Assembly (NCBI GenBank): GCA_020851565.1
Contig: JADZCN010000005.1
Location: 1 to 64,000 of the forward strand
Direction: 5' to 3'
DNA length: 64,000 bases
Source of the DNA: Acidobacteriota bacterium
GTDB taxonomy: Bacteria; Acidobacteriota; Vicinamibacteria; Vicinamibacterales; UBA2999
Shown piece after piece: positions 8,926 to 18,145 of this stretch. Every line of letters starts with the position of its first letter. The first letter of the stretch is position 1. The position numbers and the translations under genes were made by a program. The notes beneath the pieces are model-generated. The model was not told where the DNA came from. It made no database searches and worked only from the letters and a program-made list of their open reading frames with translations.

Positions 8926-9387
8926 ATGCGCGTGCGAATGCTGCTGTCCGTCTGCGCGGCCGCCCTCACGGCCGTGCTCGTGTCCGCCACTTCCAGCTGG
9001 GCCCAGAACCCCGGCGCCACCCGTTTCGGCGTCTGGGACAACTCGACCAACCCGAACAACGTGATGACCTACGAGCCCTACGAGGGCGACGGCATGAAGA
9101 TCACGGTGAGCAACCCCAGTGATCCGAAGGCCACGTGGAGCTACGTGACGAAGTTCGACGGCGTGTTCCGGCCGGTGACGGGCCAGCAGAATTCCGAGAC
9201 GGCCGTCGAGATCATCGACGCCAAGAGCACCCGCATCCTCAACAAGCGGGACGGCATCGTCTACCAGGTGGTGATCAACACGCTGTCGGCGGACAACAAC
9301 ACGATCAACAACGAGTACATCCGCATGGACAAGGCCGGCAAGATCACGGGCGTCACGCACGTGACCTACATCCGCCGCAAGAAATAG
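8926..9387 (+). CDS. Secreted protein of unknown function
   Basis: 153 residues with a clear signal peptide (MRVRMLLSVCAAALTAVLVS, AQ cleavage near residue 27). The mature part is about 125 residues, rich in beta-forming segments (TWSYVTKFDGVFRPVTG, RILNKRDGIVYQVVINTL, GVTHVTYIRRKK). I do not recognise the family; comparable small periplasmic proteins with this layout occur in Acidobacteria. The start is the ATG directly before the signal peptide; the weak site GAAGAGG lies about ten bases upstream. It is convergent with the following hydrolase gene, eight bases apart, with no obvious terminator between them. Confidence 0.75.
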   Translation: MRVRMLLSVCAAALTAVLVSATSSWAQNPGATRFGVWDNSTNPNNVMTYEPYEGDGMKITVSNPSDPKATWSYVTKFDGVFRPVTGQQNSETAVEIIDAKSTRILNKRDGIVYQVVINTLSADNNTINNEYIRMDKAGKITGVTHVTYIRRKK

Positions 9388-9395
9388 TCCCCGGC

Positions 9396-10739
9396 TCAAT
9401 CCACGATGGCCTGGTAGGTGAGGTTGCGCGACAGCACCTGCGCGTCGCCCACCGCCGGGCCGCGGTGCTGGATCATGCCGACGAACGCCAGGTCCATCGC
9501 GGGGTCGATCCAGAACCAGGTGCCGGCCGCGCCGGACCAGTAGTAGCTGCCGTTCGGCGTCGAGACGGCGGCCTTCCCCGCGTCCATCACCACCGAGAAG
9601 TCGAGACCGAAGCCCTGCCCGGGGCGATAGGTGGCCAGCGCCTCGCCTGAGAGGTGATTGGTGCGCATCATCTCCACCGTGCGCGGCGCCAGCAGGCGCG
9701 TGCCGCCGAAGGTGCCGCCATCGAGCAGCATCTGGCAGAAGCGGAGGTAGTCCTCGGCTGTTGAATAGAGCCCGCCACCGCCGGAAGGGCCGACCGGCGG
9801 CGTCGTGGGGTCGGGCATCAGCACGAGTTGCTGCTGACTGGCGGCCTCGAGCGTTCCGCTCGCCGTCTCCTCGTGCACCTGGGCCAGGCGACTCAGCTTG
9901 TCAGCCGGGACGTAGAAGCCGGTGTCCTTCATCCCCAGCGGATCGAAGATGCGCTCCTTCAGGAAGACGTCGAAGGGACGGCCCGAAAGCTTTTCGACCA
10001 GGTAGCCCTGCACGTCCACCGCGATGCTGTAGGACCAGCGCGTGCCGGGCTGCGCGAGGAGCGGCACCTTCGCGATGCGTCCCATCATCTCGTGGAGCGG
10101 AATCGTGGGCGTGAGAACCTGCAGCTGGCGGAACTGCCGATCGACCGGGTGCGCCTCCGACAACCCGTAGCCCAGGCCCGCCGAGTGCGTCATCAGCTCC
10201 CGCATCGTCATCGGGTGCTGCGGTTCCTCGAGCTTCGGCGTGCCGTTCGCCGCCTCGGCGGCGTGCACCTTCAGGCCGCGGAACTCGGGGATGAACTTCG
10301 ACACCGGATCGTCCATCCGCCACAAACCCTCCTCGTAGAGCATCATCATGGCGACGCCGGTAACCGGCTTGGTCATGGAGTAGATGCGGAAGATCGAGTC
10401 CTTCTCCATGGGGTCCGGCTTGCGGATGTCCTTCCTGCCGTGCGCATCGAAGCTCACCACCCGTCCGTGGCGCGCGACCAGCGTCACGACGCCGGCCAGG
10501 CGGCCACCGGCCACGAAATCGCGCATGCGGTCGGAGAGGCGTGCAAGGCGCTCGGTGGCGAAGCCGGCACTCGAGGGATCGGCCGGCGCGAGGGTGCGTC
10601 CGGCCGCCGGCGCCGCGGTGGCGGTGCTGGTGGCCCGGCTCAAGGCGCCGGGCACCAGGGTGCCTGCGACGAACCCGAGGGCAAGGACGACGACGAGGGC
10701 GAGCCACGACAATGGGCGGGCGGGTCGGGCGAGCGGCAC
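9396..10739 (-). CDS. Serine hydrolase of the class C beta-lactamase / esterase fold
   Basis: 447 residues. An N-terminal membrane anchor or uncleaved signal (residues 10-32) is followed by a low-complexity linker and a beta-lactamase-fold domain. The nucleophile motif SMTK is at residues 121-124 (S121, K124), a Tyr in WSYSIAVDV lies near 225, and SGAAGTWFW occupies the place of the third (KTG/HTG-like) motif. Family members are EstB-type esterases, D-aminopeptidases and penicillin-binding-like hydrolases, so an antibiotic-resistance role is not implied. A periplasm-facing location is inferred from the anchor. Confidence 0.9.
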   Translation of the reverse strand: MPLARPARPLSWLALVVVLALGFVAGTLVPGALSRATSTATAAPAAGRTLAPADPSSAGFATERLARLSDRMRDFVAGGRLAGVVTLVARHGRVVSFDAHGRKDIRKPDPMEKDSIFRIYSMTKPVTGVAMMMLYEEGLWRMDDPVSKFIPEFRGLKVHAAEAANGTPKLEEPQHPMTMRELMTHSAGLGYGLSEAHPVDRQFRQLQVLTPTIPLHEMMGRIAKVPLLAQPGTRWSYSIAVDVQGYLVEKLSGRPFDVFLKERIFDPLGMKDTGFYVPADKLSRLAQVHEETASGTLEAASQQQLVLMPDPTTPPVGPSGGGGLYSTAEDYLRFCQMLLDGGTFGGTRLLAPRTVEMMRTNHLSGEALATYRPGQGFGLDFSVVMDAGKAAVSTPNGSYYWSGAAGTWFWIDPAMDLAFVGMIQHRGPAVGDAQVLSRNLTYQAIVD

Positions 10740-10851
10740 GGGGACCTCCTGGGCGGGTTGAGGAGGTGATAGTACCCGCGAGCGGGCGGACGATGGAAGG
10801 CGCAGGCGCGTTCGGCACAGGGGAGCTCGCGGGCTGCGCGTGCGCCTTCGG

Positions 10852-10889
10852 TTACACCGTTACACCCGGAATGGTCTACCATGGTGTAA
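10852..10889. promoter_or_regulatory. Putative vapBC operator: TTACACC direct and inverted repeats
   Basis: TTACACC occurs at 10852-10858 and 10860-10866, and its inverted form GGTGTAA at 10883-10889, ending two bases before the vapB start. Spaced inverted repeats of this type are the usual binding sites of RHH VapB-VapC complexes. No experimental support is possible from sequence alone. Confidence 0.55.
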
Positions 10890-10891
10890 TC

Positions 10892-11161
10892 ATGGCGCTC
10901 AACCTGAAGAACGCCGACGTCGAGCGGCTGGCGGCTGAAGTCGCGCGGCTGACGGGGGAATCGAAGACGGAGGCGATCCGTCGGGCGCTCGAGGAACGGC
11001 GGCAGCGCCTGAAGGGCCCGCCTACCGCGCGCCGTCGCGCCCGCGCGCTCGCGTTCCTCCGGACCAGGGTGTGGCCGACGATTCCCGCGGAGCAGCGCGG
11101 CCGCCGGCTCACCCGCGAGGAAGAGGACGAGATCCTCGGCTACGGGCCGGAGGGCGCGTGA
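10892..11161 (+). CDS. vapB: VapB-type antitoxin (Rv0623-like)
   Basis: 89 residues from the ATG at 10892. The N-terminus MALNLKNADVERLAAEVA with TGESKTEAIRRALEER is the Rv0623-type antitoxin DNA-binding region; the C-terminal 40 residues are the toxin-binding tail ending GYGPEGA. The frame is open far upstream, but that part is antisense to the hydrolase gene. The TGA overlaps the GTG of the toxin gene (GTGA), so the two are co-translated. Likely autorepressed through the TTACACC repeats immediately upstream. Confidence 0.9.
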   Translation: MALNLKNADVERLAAEVARLTGESKTEAIRRALEERRQRLKGPPTARRRARALAFLRTRVWPTIPAEQRGRRLTREEEDEILGYGPEGA

Positions 11162-11547
11162 CCCTCGACTCATCCGCTCTCGTGGCCATTCTCTTCGCCG
11201 AGCCAGGCTACCTGGACCTCGTGGACGCCATTCTCGAGGCCGACGTGGTCCGCGTCGGCGCTCCCACGCTCGTGGAGACGGGGATGGTGCTGGCGGGCCG
11301 CCGCGGCTCGCCCACCGGTGGCGAGCTGGAGGGTCTCGTGCGCGAGCTCGGCATCACCATCGTCCCCTTCGGGGAGCCGGAGTGGCAGCGGGCGCTGGAC
11401 GCGTCCAACCGGTACGGGCGCGGCCGTCACGCCGCCGCGCTGAACTTTGGCGACTGCCTCGCGTACGCCACGGCTGCCGCAGCCGGGGATACGCTGCTCT
11501 TCGTGGGAGGCGACTTCCGCAAGACCGACGTCCGCCCGGCGCTTTGA
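11158..11547 (+). CDS. vapC: VapC-type PIN-domain ribonuclease toxin
   Basis: 129 residues from the GTG at 11158. The acidic metal-binding residues of PIN nucleases are in place: Asp4 (TLDSSALV), Glu40 (PTLVETGMVL), Asp99 (NFGDCLAYA) and Asp119 (VGGDFRKTDV). Family members cleave tRNA or rRNA and are held inactive by the cognate VapB. The GTGA overlap with vapB fixes the start. The pair sits between two hydrolase genes and shows no sign of decay. Confidence 0.92.
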   Translation: MTLDSSALVAILFAEPGYLDLVDAILEADVVRVGAPTLVETGMVLAGRRGSPTGGELEGLVRELGITIVPFGEPEWQRALDASNRYGRGRHAAALNFGDCLAYATAAAAGDTLLFVGGDFRKTDVRPAL

Positions 11548-11605
11548 CGACGTCCTGCCGAGGCCGGCCGCCGATGCTCGCGCGGCCTCGACCCGCGGGG
11601 CGCGT

Positions 11606-13453
11606 TCAGGGCTTGGGCCTCGATGCGGAGAGGGCCGCGATCCAGCGGTCGATGCGCTGCTCCAGCATCGTGAGCGGCATCGAGCCGCCGCCGAGCACTG
11701 TGTCGTGGAACGCGCGAAGCTCGAACCGGTCACCGAGCGCGGCCTCGGCCTTGCGGCGCAGCTCCTGGATCTTCAGCATCCCGATCTTGTAGGCCGTCGC
11801 CTGGCCGGGCGTGACCATGTAACGCCGCACCTCGGAGCGCGCCTGCGCCTCGGTCGTCGCCGAGTTGGCGAGGAAGTACTGCACGGCCTGCTCCTCGGAC
11901 CAGCCCTTCGCGTGCAGGCCCGTGTCCACCACCAGACGAATCGCCCGCCACATCTCCGAGCCGAGCCGGCCGAAGCGCGAGTAGGGGTCCTGGTAGGTGC
12001 CCGGCATCTCGCGCGCGAGCCACTCCGCGTAAAGGCCCCAGCCCTCGGCGTAGGGCGTGAAGATGGTCTGCCGCCGGAACGTCGGGATGGTCGCCAGCTC
12101 CTGCGCGATGGCCACCTGCATGTGATGGCCCGGCAGCCCCTCGTGATAGGCAATGACTTCGAGCTCCGCCTTCGGCATCGCCTTCATGTCCGAGAGGTGG
12201 GCGTAGTAGGTGCCCGGTCGTGAGCCGTCCGGCGTGCTTGGGAAGTAGTGCTGCGCGGCACCCGGCTGCTCGCGGAACGGCTCCACGCGCTTGACGACGA
12301 GATCCGCCTTCGGGAGGATGCCGAAGTACTTCGGCAGGACGGCTTTGATCCGGTCGATGGCGGCCGTCGCGTCCTTGATGTACGCCGCGCGGCCCTCGTC
12401 CGTATCCGGGTAGTAATAGCGCGCGTCGTCCTTCTTGTCGCGCAGTTCCGCAAAGAAGGCCTGCAGGTCCCCGGTGAAGCCCACCTCCGCGCGAATGGCG
12501 TCCATCTCCTTGCGGAGGCGGGCCACCTCGTCCAGCCCGATCCGGTGAATCTCGTCGGCCGACAGGGCCGTCGTGGTCTGGTTGGCCAGCCGCTCCCGGT
12601 AGTACGCCGCCCCGTTGGGAAGCGACCCGACGCCGGAGGTCTTCTCGGGGGCGTTGAGGCGGTCTTCCTTCTGCCAGGCGATGACATCCTGATACGCGCC
12701 TCGGAACGGGCCGGTCAGCGCCGCGCGCGCGTCCTCGAGCAGCGCCTTGCCCTTCGCCTCGTCCAGCGCGCCTTGCTTCTGCAGGCCGGCGACCTTGGCC
12801 TTGACGTCGGCCCATACCGCGCTGTCCGTGCCGCTCTGGTCGAACGGCGCGCCGGTGATGATCTTCGTGGACTCGTCGATCACGAAGTCGAATGCAAACC
12901 GCGGCGGGCGCACGCCTGCGACGACGTTCTGCTTCGAGATCTCGATGAGCTGCCGCACCGCCCGGCCCGACTCGCGGATGCGCGCCACGTAGGCCTCCAG
13001 GTCCGATGCATCCTCCACCCGGTGGAAGGCGACGAGCAGCTGGGGGAAGAAGGCGTGGATGGCCGACATCTGGTCGAAGATGTAGGCGTTGGACCGGAAG
13101 GGCAGGGCCGCTTCCGACTGCTGCAGCTGGTAGACCCAGAGGTCGTACGACGTCTGCGCCTCGGGTGAGAGCTTTGCGTAGTCGAACGACTTCTTCATCT
13201 CGGCAACCGACGCCCGCTGCCATGCCAGCTGCTTGTCCTGTGCGGCAATGGACATGTCGTCGATGGCGGCGGACTTCCGGCCGAGGAAGGTCTGCTGGAT
13301 GGGGCTGAAGGCGAGCTGTTCCTCGTACTTCTTCTCGAACCACGCGTTGATGCGCGTCGTTTCGTCCGGCGGGGCAGCGGGCTGCTGCGCCGGCAGTCCG
13401 TGGTGCGCGAGGAGGACGACGGTGGCGGCCGCGGCAATGGTCAGTCGTGACAT
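11606..13453 (-). CDS. DUF885-family secreted peptidase-like protein
   Basis: 615 residues with an N-terminal signal peptide (ends about HHGLPAQQ, residue 23). The motif HEGLPGHH (residues about 432-439) is the DUF885 metal site, an HExxH-like arrangement, followed by the conserved EGWGLYAEWLAREM segment that carries the third ligand. DUF885 proteins are gluzincin-type metallopeptidases of poorly defined substrate, common in Acidobacteria and often lipoproteins or periplasmic enzymes. Length is typical for the family. It converges on vapC with a 58-base gap. Confidence 0.9.
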   Translation of the reverse strand: MSRLTIAAAATVVLLAHHGLPAQQPAAPPDETTRINAWFEKKYEEQLAFSPIQQTFLGRKSAAIDDMSIAAQDKQLAWQRASVAEMKKSFDYAKLSPEAQTSYDLWVYQLQQSEAALPFRSNAYIFDQMSAIHAFFPQLLVAFHRVEDASDLEAYVARIRESGRAVRQLIEISKQNVVAGVRPPRFAFDFVIDESTKIITGAPFDQSGTDSAVWADVKAKVAGLQKQGALDEAKGKALLEDARAALTGPFRGAYQDVIAWQKEDRLNAPEKTSGVGSLPNGAAYYRERLANQTTTALSADEIHRIGLDEVARLRKEMDAIRAEVGFTGDLQAFFAELRDKKDDARYYYPDTDEGRAAYIKDATAAIDRIKAVLPKYFGILPKADLVVKRVEPFREQPGAAQHYFPSTPDGSRPGTYYAHLSDMKAMPKAELEVIAYHEGLPGHHMQVAIAQELATIPTFRRQTIFTPYAEGWGLYAEWLAREMPGTYQDPYSRFGRLGSEMWRAIRLVVDTGLHAKGWSEEQAVQYFLANSATTEAQARSEVRRYMVTPGQATAYKIGMLKIQELRRKAEAALGDRFELRAFHDTVLGGGSMPLTMLEQRIDRWIAALSASRPKP

Positions 13454-13477
13454 GAGCGAAATTGTATCGATACGCTG

Positions 13478-13579
13478 CTACCGCACACGCAGATTCGAGA
13501 AGAACCCTTCGGTGCCGGGGCCGATCCAGAGCGCCACACCGCCGCCCTCGACGTCGAGCTTCAGGTCGTCATGATGCCG
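13478..13579 (-). pseudogene. C-terminal fragment of a DUF1080/LamG-like secreted protein
   Basis: The minus frame ending in TAG at 13478-13480 reads LKLDVEGGGVALWIGPGT and then EGFFSNLRVR, the standard end of concanavalin-like DUF1080 family proteins. Only about 33 residues are left; upstream the frame has no start, and an alternative frame opens (ending GDLLTGIMTT). The whole 13454-13698 interval appears to be gene debris between the DUF885 and ABC exporter genes, with no intact gene. Confidence 0.55.
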
Positions 13580-13698
13580 GTCAGCAGGTCTCCAGTGTCG
13601 ACAGCCCCTGCCTCCGCGTCAAGGGCATGAGGCGCTTTCGCGGTGACGAGCGGCGTGGCGGCCATCAGGTTCACCCGCGCCAGGGCAGAGCAGGGCCG

Positions 13699-15492
13699 TC
13701 ACACGTGTCGTGGCGCCTTCCCGGCGCGCTCGTCCTCGTCGCTCTGCACCCGCAACATCCGCGTGTACAGCCCGCCCATCGCGACCAGCTGCTCGTGCCG
13801 CCCACGCTCGACGATGCGGCCCTGGTCGAGCACGAGGATGCAGTCGGCGTGGCGGATGGTGGAGAGACGGTGAGAGATGACGAAGGTGGTGCGCCCCTGC
13901 GTCAGGTTGCGGAGACCTTCGAAGAGCAGGTGCTCGGATTCCGGGTCGAGGCCCGAGCTGGGCTCGTCCATGATGAGGATCTTCGAGTTCCGGACCATGG
14001 CCCGCGCGATGCCGATCCGCTGGCGCTGTCCGCCAGACAGCATGAGCCCTCCCTGGCCGAGCATCGTGTCGTAGCCTTCGGGGAGTTCCTCGATGAACGC
14101 GTGTGCCTGCGCGAGCCGCGCGGCCTCGACGATGTCGTCGCGCGTGGCGTCCGGTTTGCTGTAGGCGATGTTCTGCCAGACCGGCGCGTGGAAGAGCTGC
14201 GTCTCCTGGAGCACGAACGCGATCTGCCGGCGCAGCGACCGCACGGTGACGTGCCGCACGTCCTGGCCATCGATCAGCACCCGTCCCTCGACCGTGTCGT
14301 AGAACCGCGGGATGAGACTCACCAGCGTGGACTTGCCGCTGCCGCTCGGCCCGACGAGGCCGATCACCTGTCCGGGCTCGGCGACGAACGAGATGTCGGC
14401 CAGCACGAGGCGTCCCGGCGTGTACGCGAAGCTCACGCGATCGAACACCACGCGGCCTTCGGCCATCTCCAGGGGCCTGGCGTGCGGCGACCGGGGCAAA
14501 CGCTCGTCGGCCTCGAGCACCGCGCGCACCCGCTCGAGGCCCACCGCGGCCTGCGCGATGCTGGTGCTCGCGCGGGCGAGCGACTGGATCGGGCGAAACA
14601 GCCGGCCCAGGTAGTTCAGGAAGACGACGAGGGCGCCCGCCGTCATCGCGCCGCTCAGGACCTCGCGGGCGCCGAACCAGAGCACGGCCGCGGTCCCCAG
14701 CGCGACGAACGACGTGACGACCGGCCCCATCAGCGACCGCACGCGGCGGGCGTAGAGCGCCGCCTGCACGCTCTCCCGGCTCTTGGCGCCCAGGCGCTCG
14801 CGCTCGAACGAGCCCTGCCCGAACGCCTTCACCACGCGGATGGCACAGAGGCCTTCCTGGACGATGCTCACCAGCTCGCTCTGGAGGCGGCGCACGTCGT
14901 GCGTGGCCGAGCGGATCACCGTGCGGAGCCGGACGACGAAGACGAGCACGAGCGGCATCACGGCGAGGGCCACCAGCGTGAAGCGCCAGTTGAGCGACAG
15001 CATCACCGCCACCATCCCGACGATGGTGAGGCTGTCGATCACGATGTCGAGGAGCGAAGTCGAGACGAAGTCCTGGACCGCGTTGATGTCGTCGGTGATC
15101 GTGCTGATGATGGGGCCGGTCTGGTGTCGGTCGTAGTAGGACATCGACAGCCGCTGGAGGTGCGCGTAGACGCTCTGCCGGAGGTCGTGCGCCACCCACT
15201 GGCCGATGCTCACCGTGTAGAAGGCGTTGAGGTAGGCGTTGGCGGCCTGCAGCAGCGCGATGACGACCGTGGACCCGACGGCGAGGTTCAGCAGCGTGAG
15301 CGCGTCGGCCCCCTCGCCGACCAGCGGCACGAGCAGCGCCGGCGCCGGTTCCGACCCGAACACCGAATCGAGCACGATCTTGAGCGGCCAGGGCTGGGCG
15401 AGGCTCATCAGGGTCTCGACGCCCATGGCCACCGCCACGACGAGCAGCCACCGCCAGTAGGGACGGACGAGGCGGAGAGAGAAGCGAAACAC
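13699..15492 (-). CDS. ABC exporter, fused permease and ATPase (MsbA/MdlB type)
   Basis: 597 residues. Six membrane segments occupy residues 15-320. The nucleotide-binding domain has Walker A GPSGSGKST (about 380), Q-loop ALVLQET-type segment, signature LSGGQRQRIGIARAM (about 485), Walker B KILIMDEPSSGLD (about 505) and the switch His in ISHRLSTI. The type is a homodimeric lipid, drug or peptide exporter; the substrate cannot be read from the sequence. It stands alone on the minus strand, downstream of the metallo-beta-lactamase-fold gene. Confidence 0.95.
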   Translation of the reverse strand: MFRFSLRLVRPYWRWLLVVAVAMGVETLMSLAQPWPLKIVLDSVFGSEPAPALLVPLVGEGADALTLLNLAVGSTVVIALLQAANAYLNAFYTVSIGQWVAHDLRQSVYAHLQRLSMSYYDRHQTGPIISTITDDINAVQDFVSTSLLDIVIDSLTIVGMVAVMLSLNWRFTLVALAVMPLVLVFVVRLRTVIRSATHDVRRLQSELVSIVQEGLCAIRVVKAFGQGSFERERLGAKSRESVQAALYARRVRSLMGPVVTSFVALGTAAVLWFGAREVLSGAMTAGALVVFLNYLGRLFRPIQSLARASTSIAQAAVGLERVRAVLEADERLPRSPHARPLEMAEGRVVFDRVSFAYTPGRLVLADISFVAEPGQVIGLVGPSGSGKSTLVSLIPRFYDTVEGRVLIDGQDVRHVTVRSLRRQIAFVLQETQLFHAPVWQNIAYSKPDATRDDIVEAARLAQAHAFIEELPEGYDTMLGQGGLMLSGGQRQRIGIARAMVRNSKILIMDEPSSGLDPESEHLLFEGLRNLTQGRTTFVISHRLSTIRHADCILVLDQGRIVERGRHEQLVAMGGLYTRMLRVQSDEDERAGKAPRHV

Positions 15493-15542
15493 GTGTGCCC
15501 GATCCTACGGCGATCTCGACATCACGCGCCACGTGGCAACGT

Positions 15543-15584
15543 GGGATGAGCGGCTCTCAGCTGAGCCACGCGGCTCCTCATCCC
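15543..15584 (-). terminator. Stem-loop after the MBL-fold gene
   Basis: GGGATGAG (15543-15550) pairs with CTCATCCC (15577-15584), and a nested GGCTC/GAGCC stem lies inside. It begins at the stop codon of the upstream minus-strand gene and ends 50 bases before the ABC exporter start. No T-run follows, so it may act in RNA stability or as a Rho-dependent pause instead of intrinsic termination. Confidence 0.4.
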
Positions 15585-16444
15585 AGGCGCAGTTCCTCTC
15601 CGTCGGCGGGAATCAGCACCGGCGTCTTCACCCCCGCCTGCTCGAGTCCCGCCCGCAGCGCGCTTCGGGTGAGCACGCAGTGATTGATCGCCTCCATGTG
15701 GACGGCAATCACGCGCGCCTTCGGCGCCGCACGGCAGACCTGAGCCACATCGTCCACGTCCATCGTGATCACGCCGCCCTCCAGGAACTGCGCGGCGCCG
15801 GCGTTGACGATGATGATGTCCGGCGTGTGCGACTCGATGGCGGCGGCCACTTCGGGGCACCAGACGGTGTCGCCGGCGATGTAGAGCGTTGGCTGGCCGC
15901 TCGTGCGGAGAACGAAGCCGGAGACCGGCGCGAGACGCTCAGCGACCGCACCGCGGCCGTGCTGGCCGCCAGTGCGCGAAATCGTGACGCCCTTCCACGA
16001 CACCGCATCGGCCACGGGCTGCGCGGCGGCATATGCCCAGTCGGTGAACTTCACGGCGTCGGGCGGCTGGATCAGGAGAGCCGCATCCTTCGGCACGAGC
16101 TTCGTTGCCGCCGCATCCCAGTGATCGGAGTGCGTGTGCGTGACGAGGAACGCCTCGACGCCGTCCAGCACGCGCGCGGCGGGCTCCGGGAGCGGGACCA
16201 GCGGGTTCGGCCGTGGGTTCGGCGAGCGGGCGATGGGCGGCATCACACCCGGATCGCCCAGCATGGGATCGACGAGCAGCGTCGTCGCGCCGTAGTGAAT
16301 GACGCAGGTTGCGTGTCGAATCAGCCGGACGCGCACGGCGGGCTCGGCCTGGGCCGCGTCGAGGGCGCGGCTGCCATGCGTGAGCGCAAGGCCGAGGCCG
16401 GCGGTGGCGGTGGAGTGGAGAAACGATCGTCGGTCCATCTTCAT
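15578..16444 (-). CDS. Tat-exported MBL-fold metallohydrolase (UlaG-like)
   Basis: 288 residues. The twin-arginine signal DRRSFLHSTATAGLGLAL occupies residues 4-21. The metal motif THTHSDHWD (HxHxDH) is at about residue 100, and the later ligands appear in YIAGDTVWCPE and AVHMEAINHC. The shape of the protein, without lactamase loops, matches UlaG/YtnP-like hydrolases acting on lactones or phosphoesters. Start at 16444 (MKMDRRSFL). Transcribed away from the antiporter gene at 16613. Confidence 0.9.
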   Translation of the reverse strand: MKMDRRSFLHSTATAGLGLALTHGSRALDAAQAEPAVRVRLIRHATCVIHYGATTLLVDPMLGDPGVMPPIARSPNPRPNPLVPLPEPAARVLDGVEAFLVTHTHSDHWDAAATKLVPKDAALLIQPPDAVKFTDWAYAAAQPVADAVSWKGVTISRTGGQHGRGAVAERLAPVSGFVLRTSGQPTLYIAGDTVWCPEVAAAIESHTPDIIIVNAGAAQFLEGGVITMDVDDVAQVCRAAPKARVIAVHMEAINHCVLTRSALRAGLEQAGVKTPVLIPADGEELRLG

Positions 16445-16612
16445 TGGCTCGCGCGCCGATTATCGCGTATTTGCCCCCCGGGCGGTGGCCGTGCGGAATC
16501 GGGCGCGTCTTCGAGCCGGCGCAGTGTGGGACAGGACGAGCCCTGCTGCCATCGCGACGGGCGACTTGTGTTGGCGCGATGGCCCGCTTCGGAAGAGAAT
16601 ATCAGCGACTTC

Positions 16613-18145
16613 ATGCGCGAGTACCTCGAACAACTCCTCATTGTCCTCGCCATCGGCTCGGGCATCGCCATCCTGGCGAAGCGCGTCAACGCTCCGTACA
16701 ACGTGGCGCTCGTGGTCGTCGGCCTGCTGCTCGTCCTGATGGACGTCCTGCCGCGCACGACGATGGATCCGAACGTCGTGCTGCTGCTCTTCCTCCCGAT
16801 CCTGGTCTTTCAGGGAGCGCTGTCAGCGGATGACGTCAGCATGAAGCGGGCGGCGCGGCCCATCCTGGCGCTGGCCGTGCCCGGCGTCGCCATCTCGCTC
16901 GTCGCCACCGCGACGATCGCGGCGTGGGAGATCGGCCTGCCCTTCGCGGTGGCCCTGCTCCTGGGCGCGGTGCTGGCCATCACCGACACGGTGAGTGTGC
17001 TGCTGGCGTTCCGGAGCGTGCGCGTGCCGCACAAGCTGGCGGCCATCATGGAGGGCGAGAGCCTCTTCAACGACGGCACCGCGCTCGTGCTGGTCAGCGT
17101 CTGCGCCACGGTGGTCATGCAGGGGTACGCGGATCCGTCGGCGATTGCCCGGATGCTGCTCGTGGCCATCGTCGCCGGCCTGCTGCTCGGCGCCGTCGGC
17201 GGCACCGTCGGGGCCTTCGTCCTTCGGTTTGCCCCGGACGACCTGACCGCCATCCTGGCGTCGCTGGTCGCCGTTTTCGCGACCTCGCTCCTGACCGAGC
17301 ACCTGCACGGCTCGGCGGTCATCGCGGTCGTCGTGGCCGGCGTGCTGGTCGGCCACGAGATGCGCACGCACCTCGAGCCCTCGCGGGTCCTGGCGCTGCA
17401 GGGCTTCTGGGAGGTGGCGGCCTTCGTCATCAACGTCTGGCTGTTCCTCCTCGTCGGCATCCAGCTGAGCGGGGACATGCTGGTGCGCGAGGCCTGGCCG
17501 ATTCTGCTGGCGGTGGTGGCGCTGCACGCCGGGCGCGCCGTGGCCGTGTACGTCTGCTTCGGTGCGCTTCATCTCTCCGGGCAGGGCGTGCCGTGGCCGT
17601 GGCAGCACGTGATGGTGTTCGGCAACGTGAAGGGGGCGCTCTCGATGGCCGCGGTCCTGGCGCTGCCGCAGGACATTCCCTATCGCGAGCGGCTCATCGC
17701 CATCGTGTTCGGCGTCACGCTCGTGACCCTGCTGACCCAGGCCCTGCCGTTTCGGCGGTTCCTGACCTGGCTGGGCGTCGCCGGCACGGCGGCGTCGCCC
17801 GAGGTGGACAGCGGCCGCGCGGTGCTGATCGGTGCGCGGCGCGCGCAGCTCGAGCTCGACCAGCTGCTCGCCTCCGGCCTGATCTCGCGACGGGAGCATG
17901 CGGAGCAGCGCGCGGCCTTTCAGCGCGACATCATCGACGCGGAGCGTACGCTGCGGGCGGCGGGTATGCAGTCGCATGGGGACGTCGTGCTGCCAGCGGT
18001 GCTCACCGCGCAGAAGGCCGCCATCCTCGACGCCGAGCGGCGGGGCCTCATCACGGAGCGGACCGCCGGCGAGCACGTCGCCGCGCTCGACGAGAAGCTC
18101 CTCGAGGCGGCCGCGGGCGAACACTCCAGGGAGCACGGACAATGA
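16613..18145 (+). CDS. CPA1-type cation:proton antiporter (NhaP family)
   Basis: 510 residues from the ATG at 16613 (MREYLEQLLIVLAI). About twelve membrane segments span residues 5-385, followed by a cytosolic helical tail of some 120 residues. The CPA1 signature EGESLFNDGTALVL is intact. The other family motif, usually TDP, reads ITDTVSVLLAF. The tail is rich in Ala, Arg and Glu and may bind a regulator. The TGA overlaps the ATG of the TrkA-N protein gene (ATGA), suggesting that the nucleotide-binding protein gates this antiporter. Upstream frame to 15533 is antisense to the MBL gene and was discarded. Confidence 0.92.
   Translation: MREYLEQLLIVLAIGSGIAILAKRVNAPYNVALVVVGLLLVLMDVLPRTTMDPNVVLLLFLPILVFQGALSADDVSMKRAARPILALAVPGVAISLVATATIAAWEIGLPFAVALLLGAVLAITDTVSVLLAFRSVRVPHKLAAIMEGESLFNDGTALVLVSVCATVVMQGYADPSAIARMLLVAIVAGLLLGAVGGTVGAFVLRFAPDDLTAILASLVAVFATSLLTEHLHGSAVIAVVVAGVLVGHEMRTHLEPSRVLALQGFWEVAAFVINVWLFLLVGIQLSGDMLVREAWPILLAVVALHAGRAVAVYVCFGALHLSGQGVPWPWQHVMVFGNVKGALSMAAVLALPQDIPYRERLIAIVFGVTLVTLLTQALPFRRFLTWLGVAGTAASPEVDSGRAVLIGARRAQLELDQLLASGLISRREHAEQRAAFQRDIIDAERTLRAAGMQSHGDVVLPAVLTAQKAAILDAERRGLITERTAGEHVAALDEKLLEAAAGEHSREHGQ

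Noticed and set aside
9396..10739. Antibiotic-resistance beta-lactamase
   Set aside because: Membrane anchor and altered second and third motifs fit the broad serine hydrolase/esterase family; no resistance claim can be made.
13462..15549. Long open plus-strand frame opposite the ABC exporter
   Set aside because: Composition is Arg/His-rich, typical of an antisense shadow; the real gene is on the minus strand with all ABC motifs.
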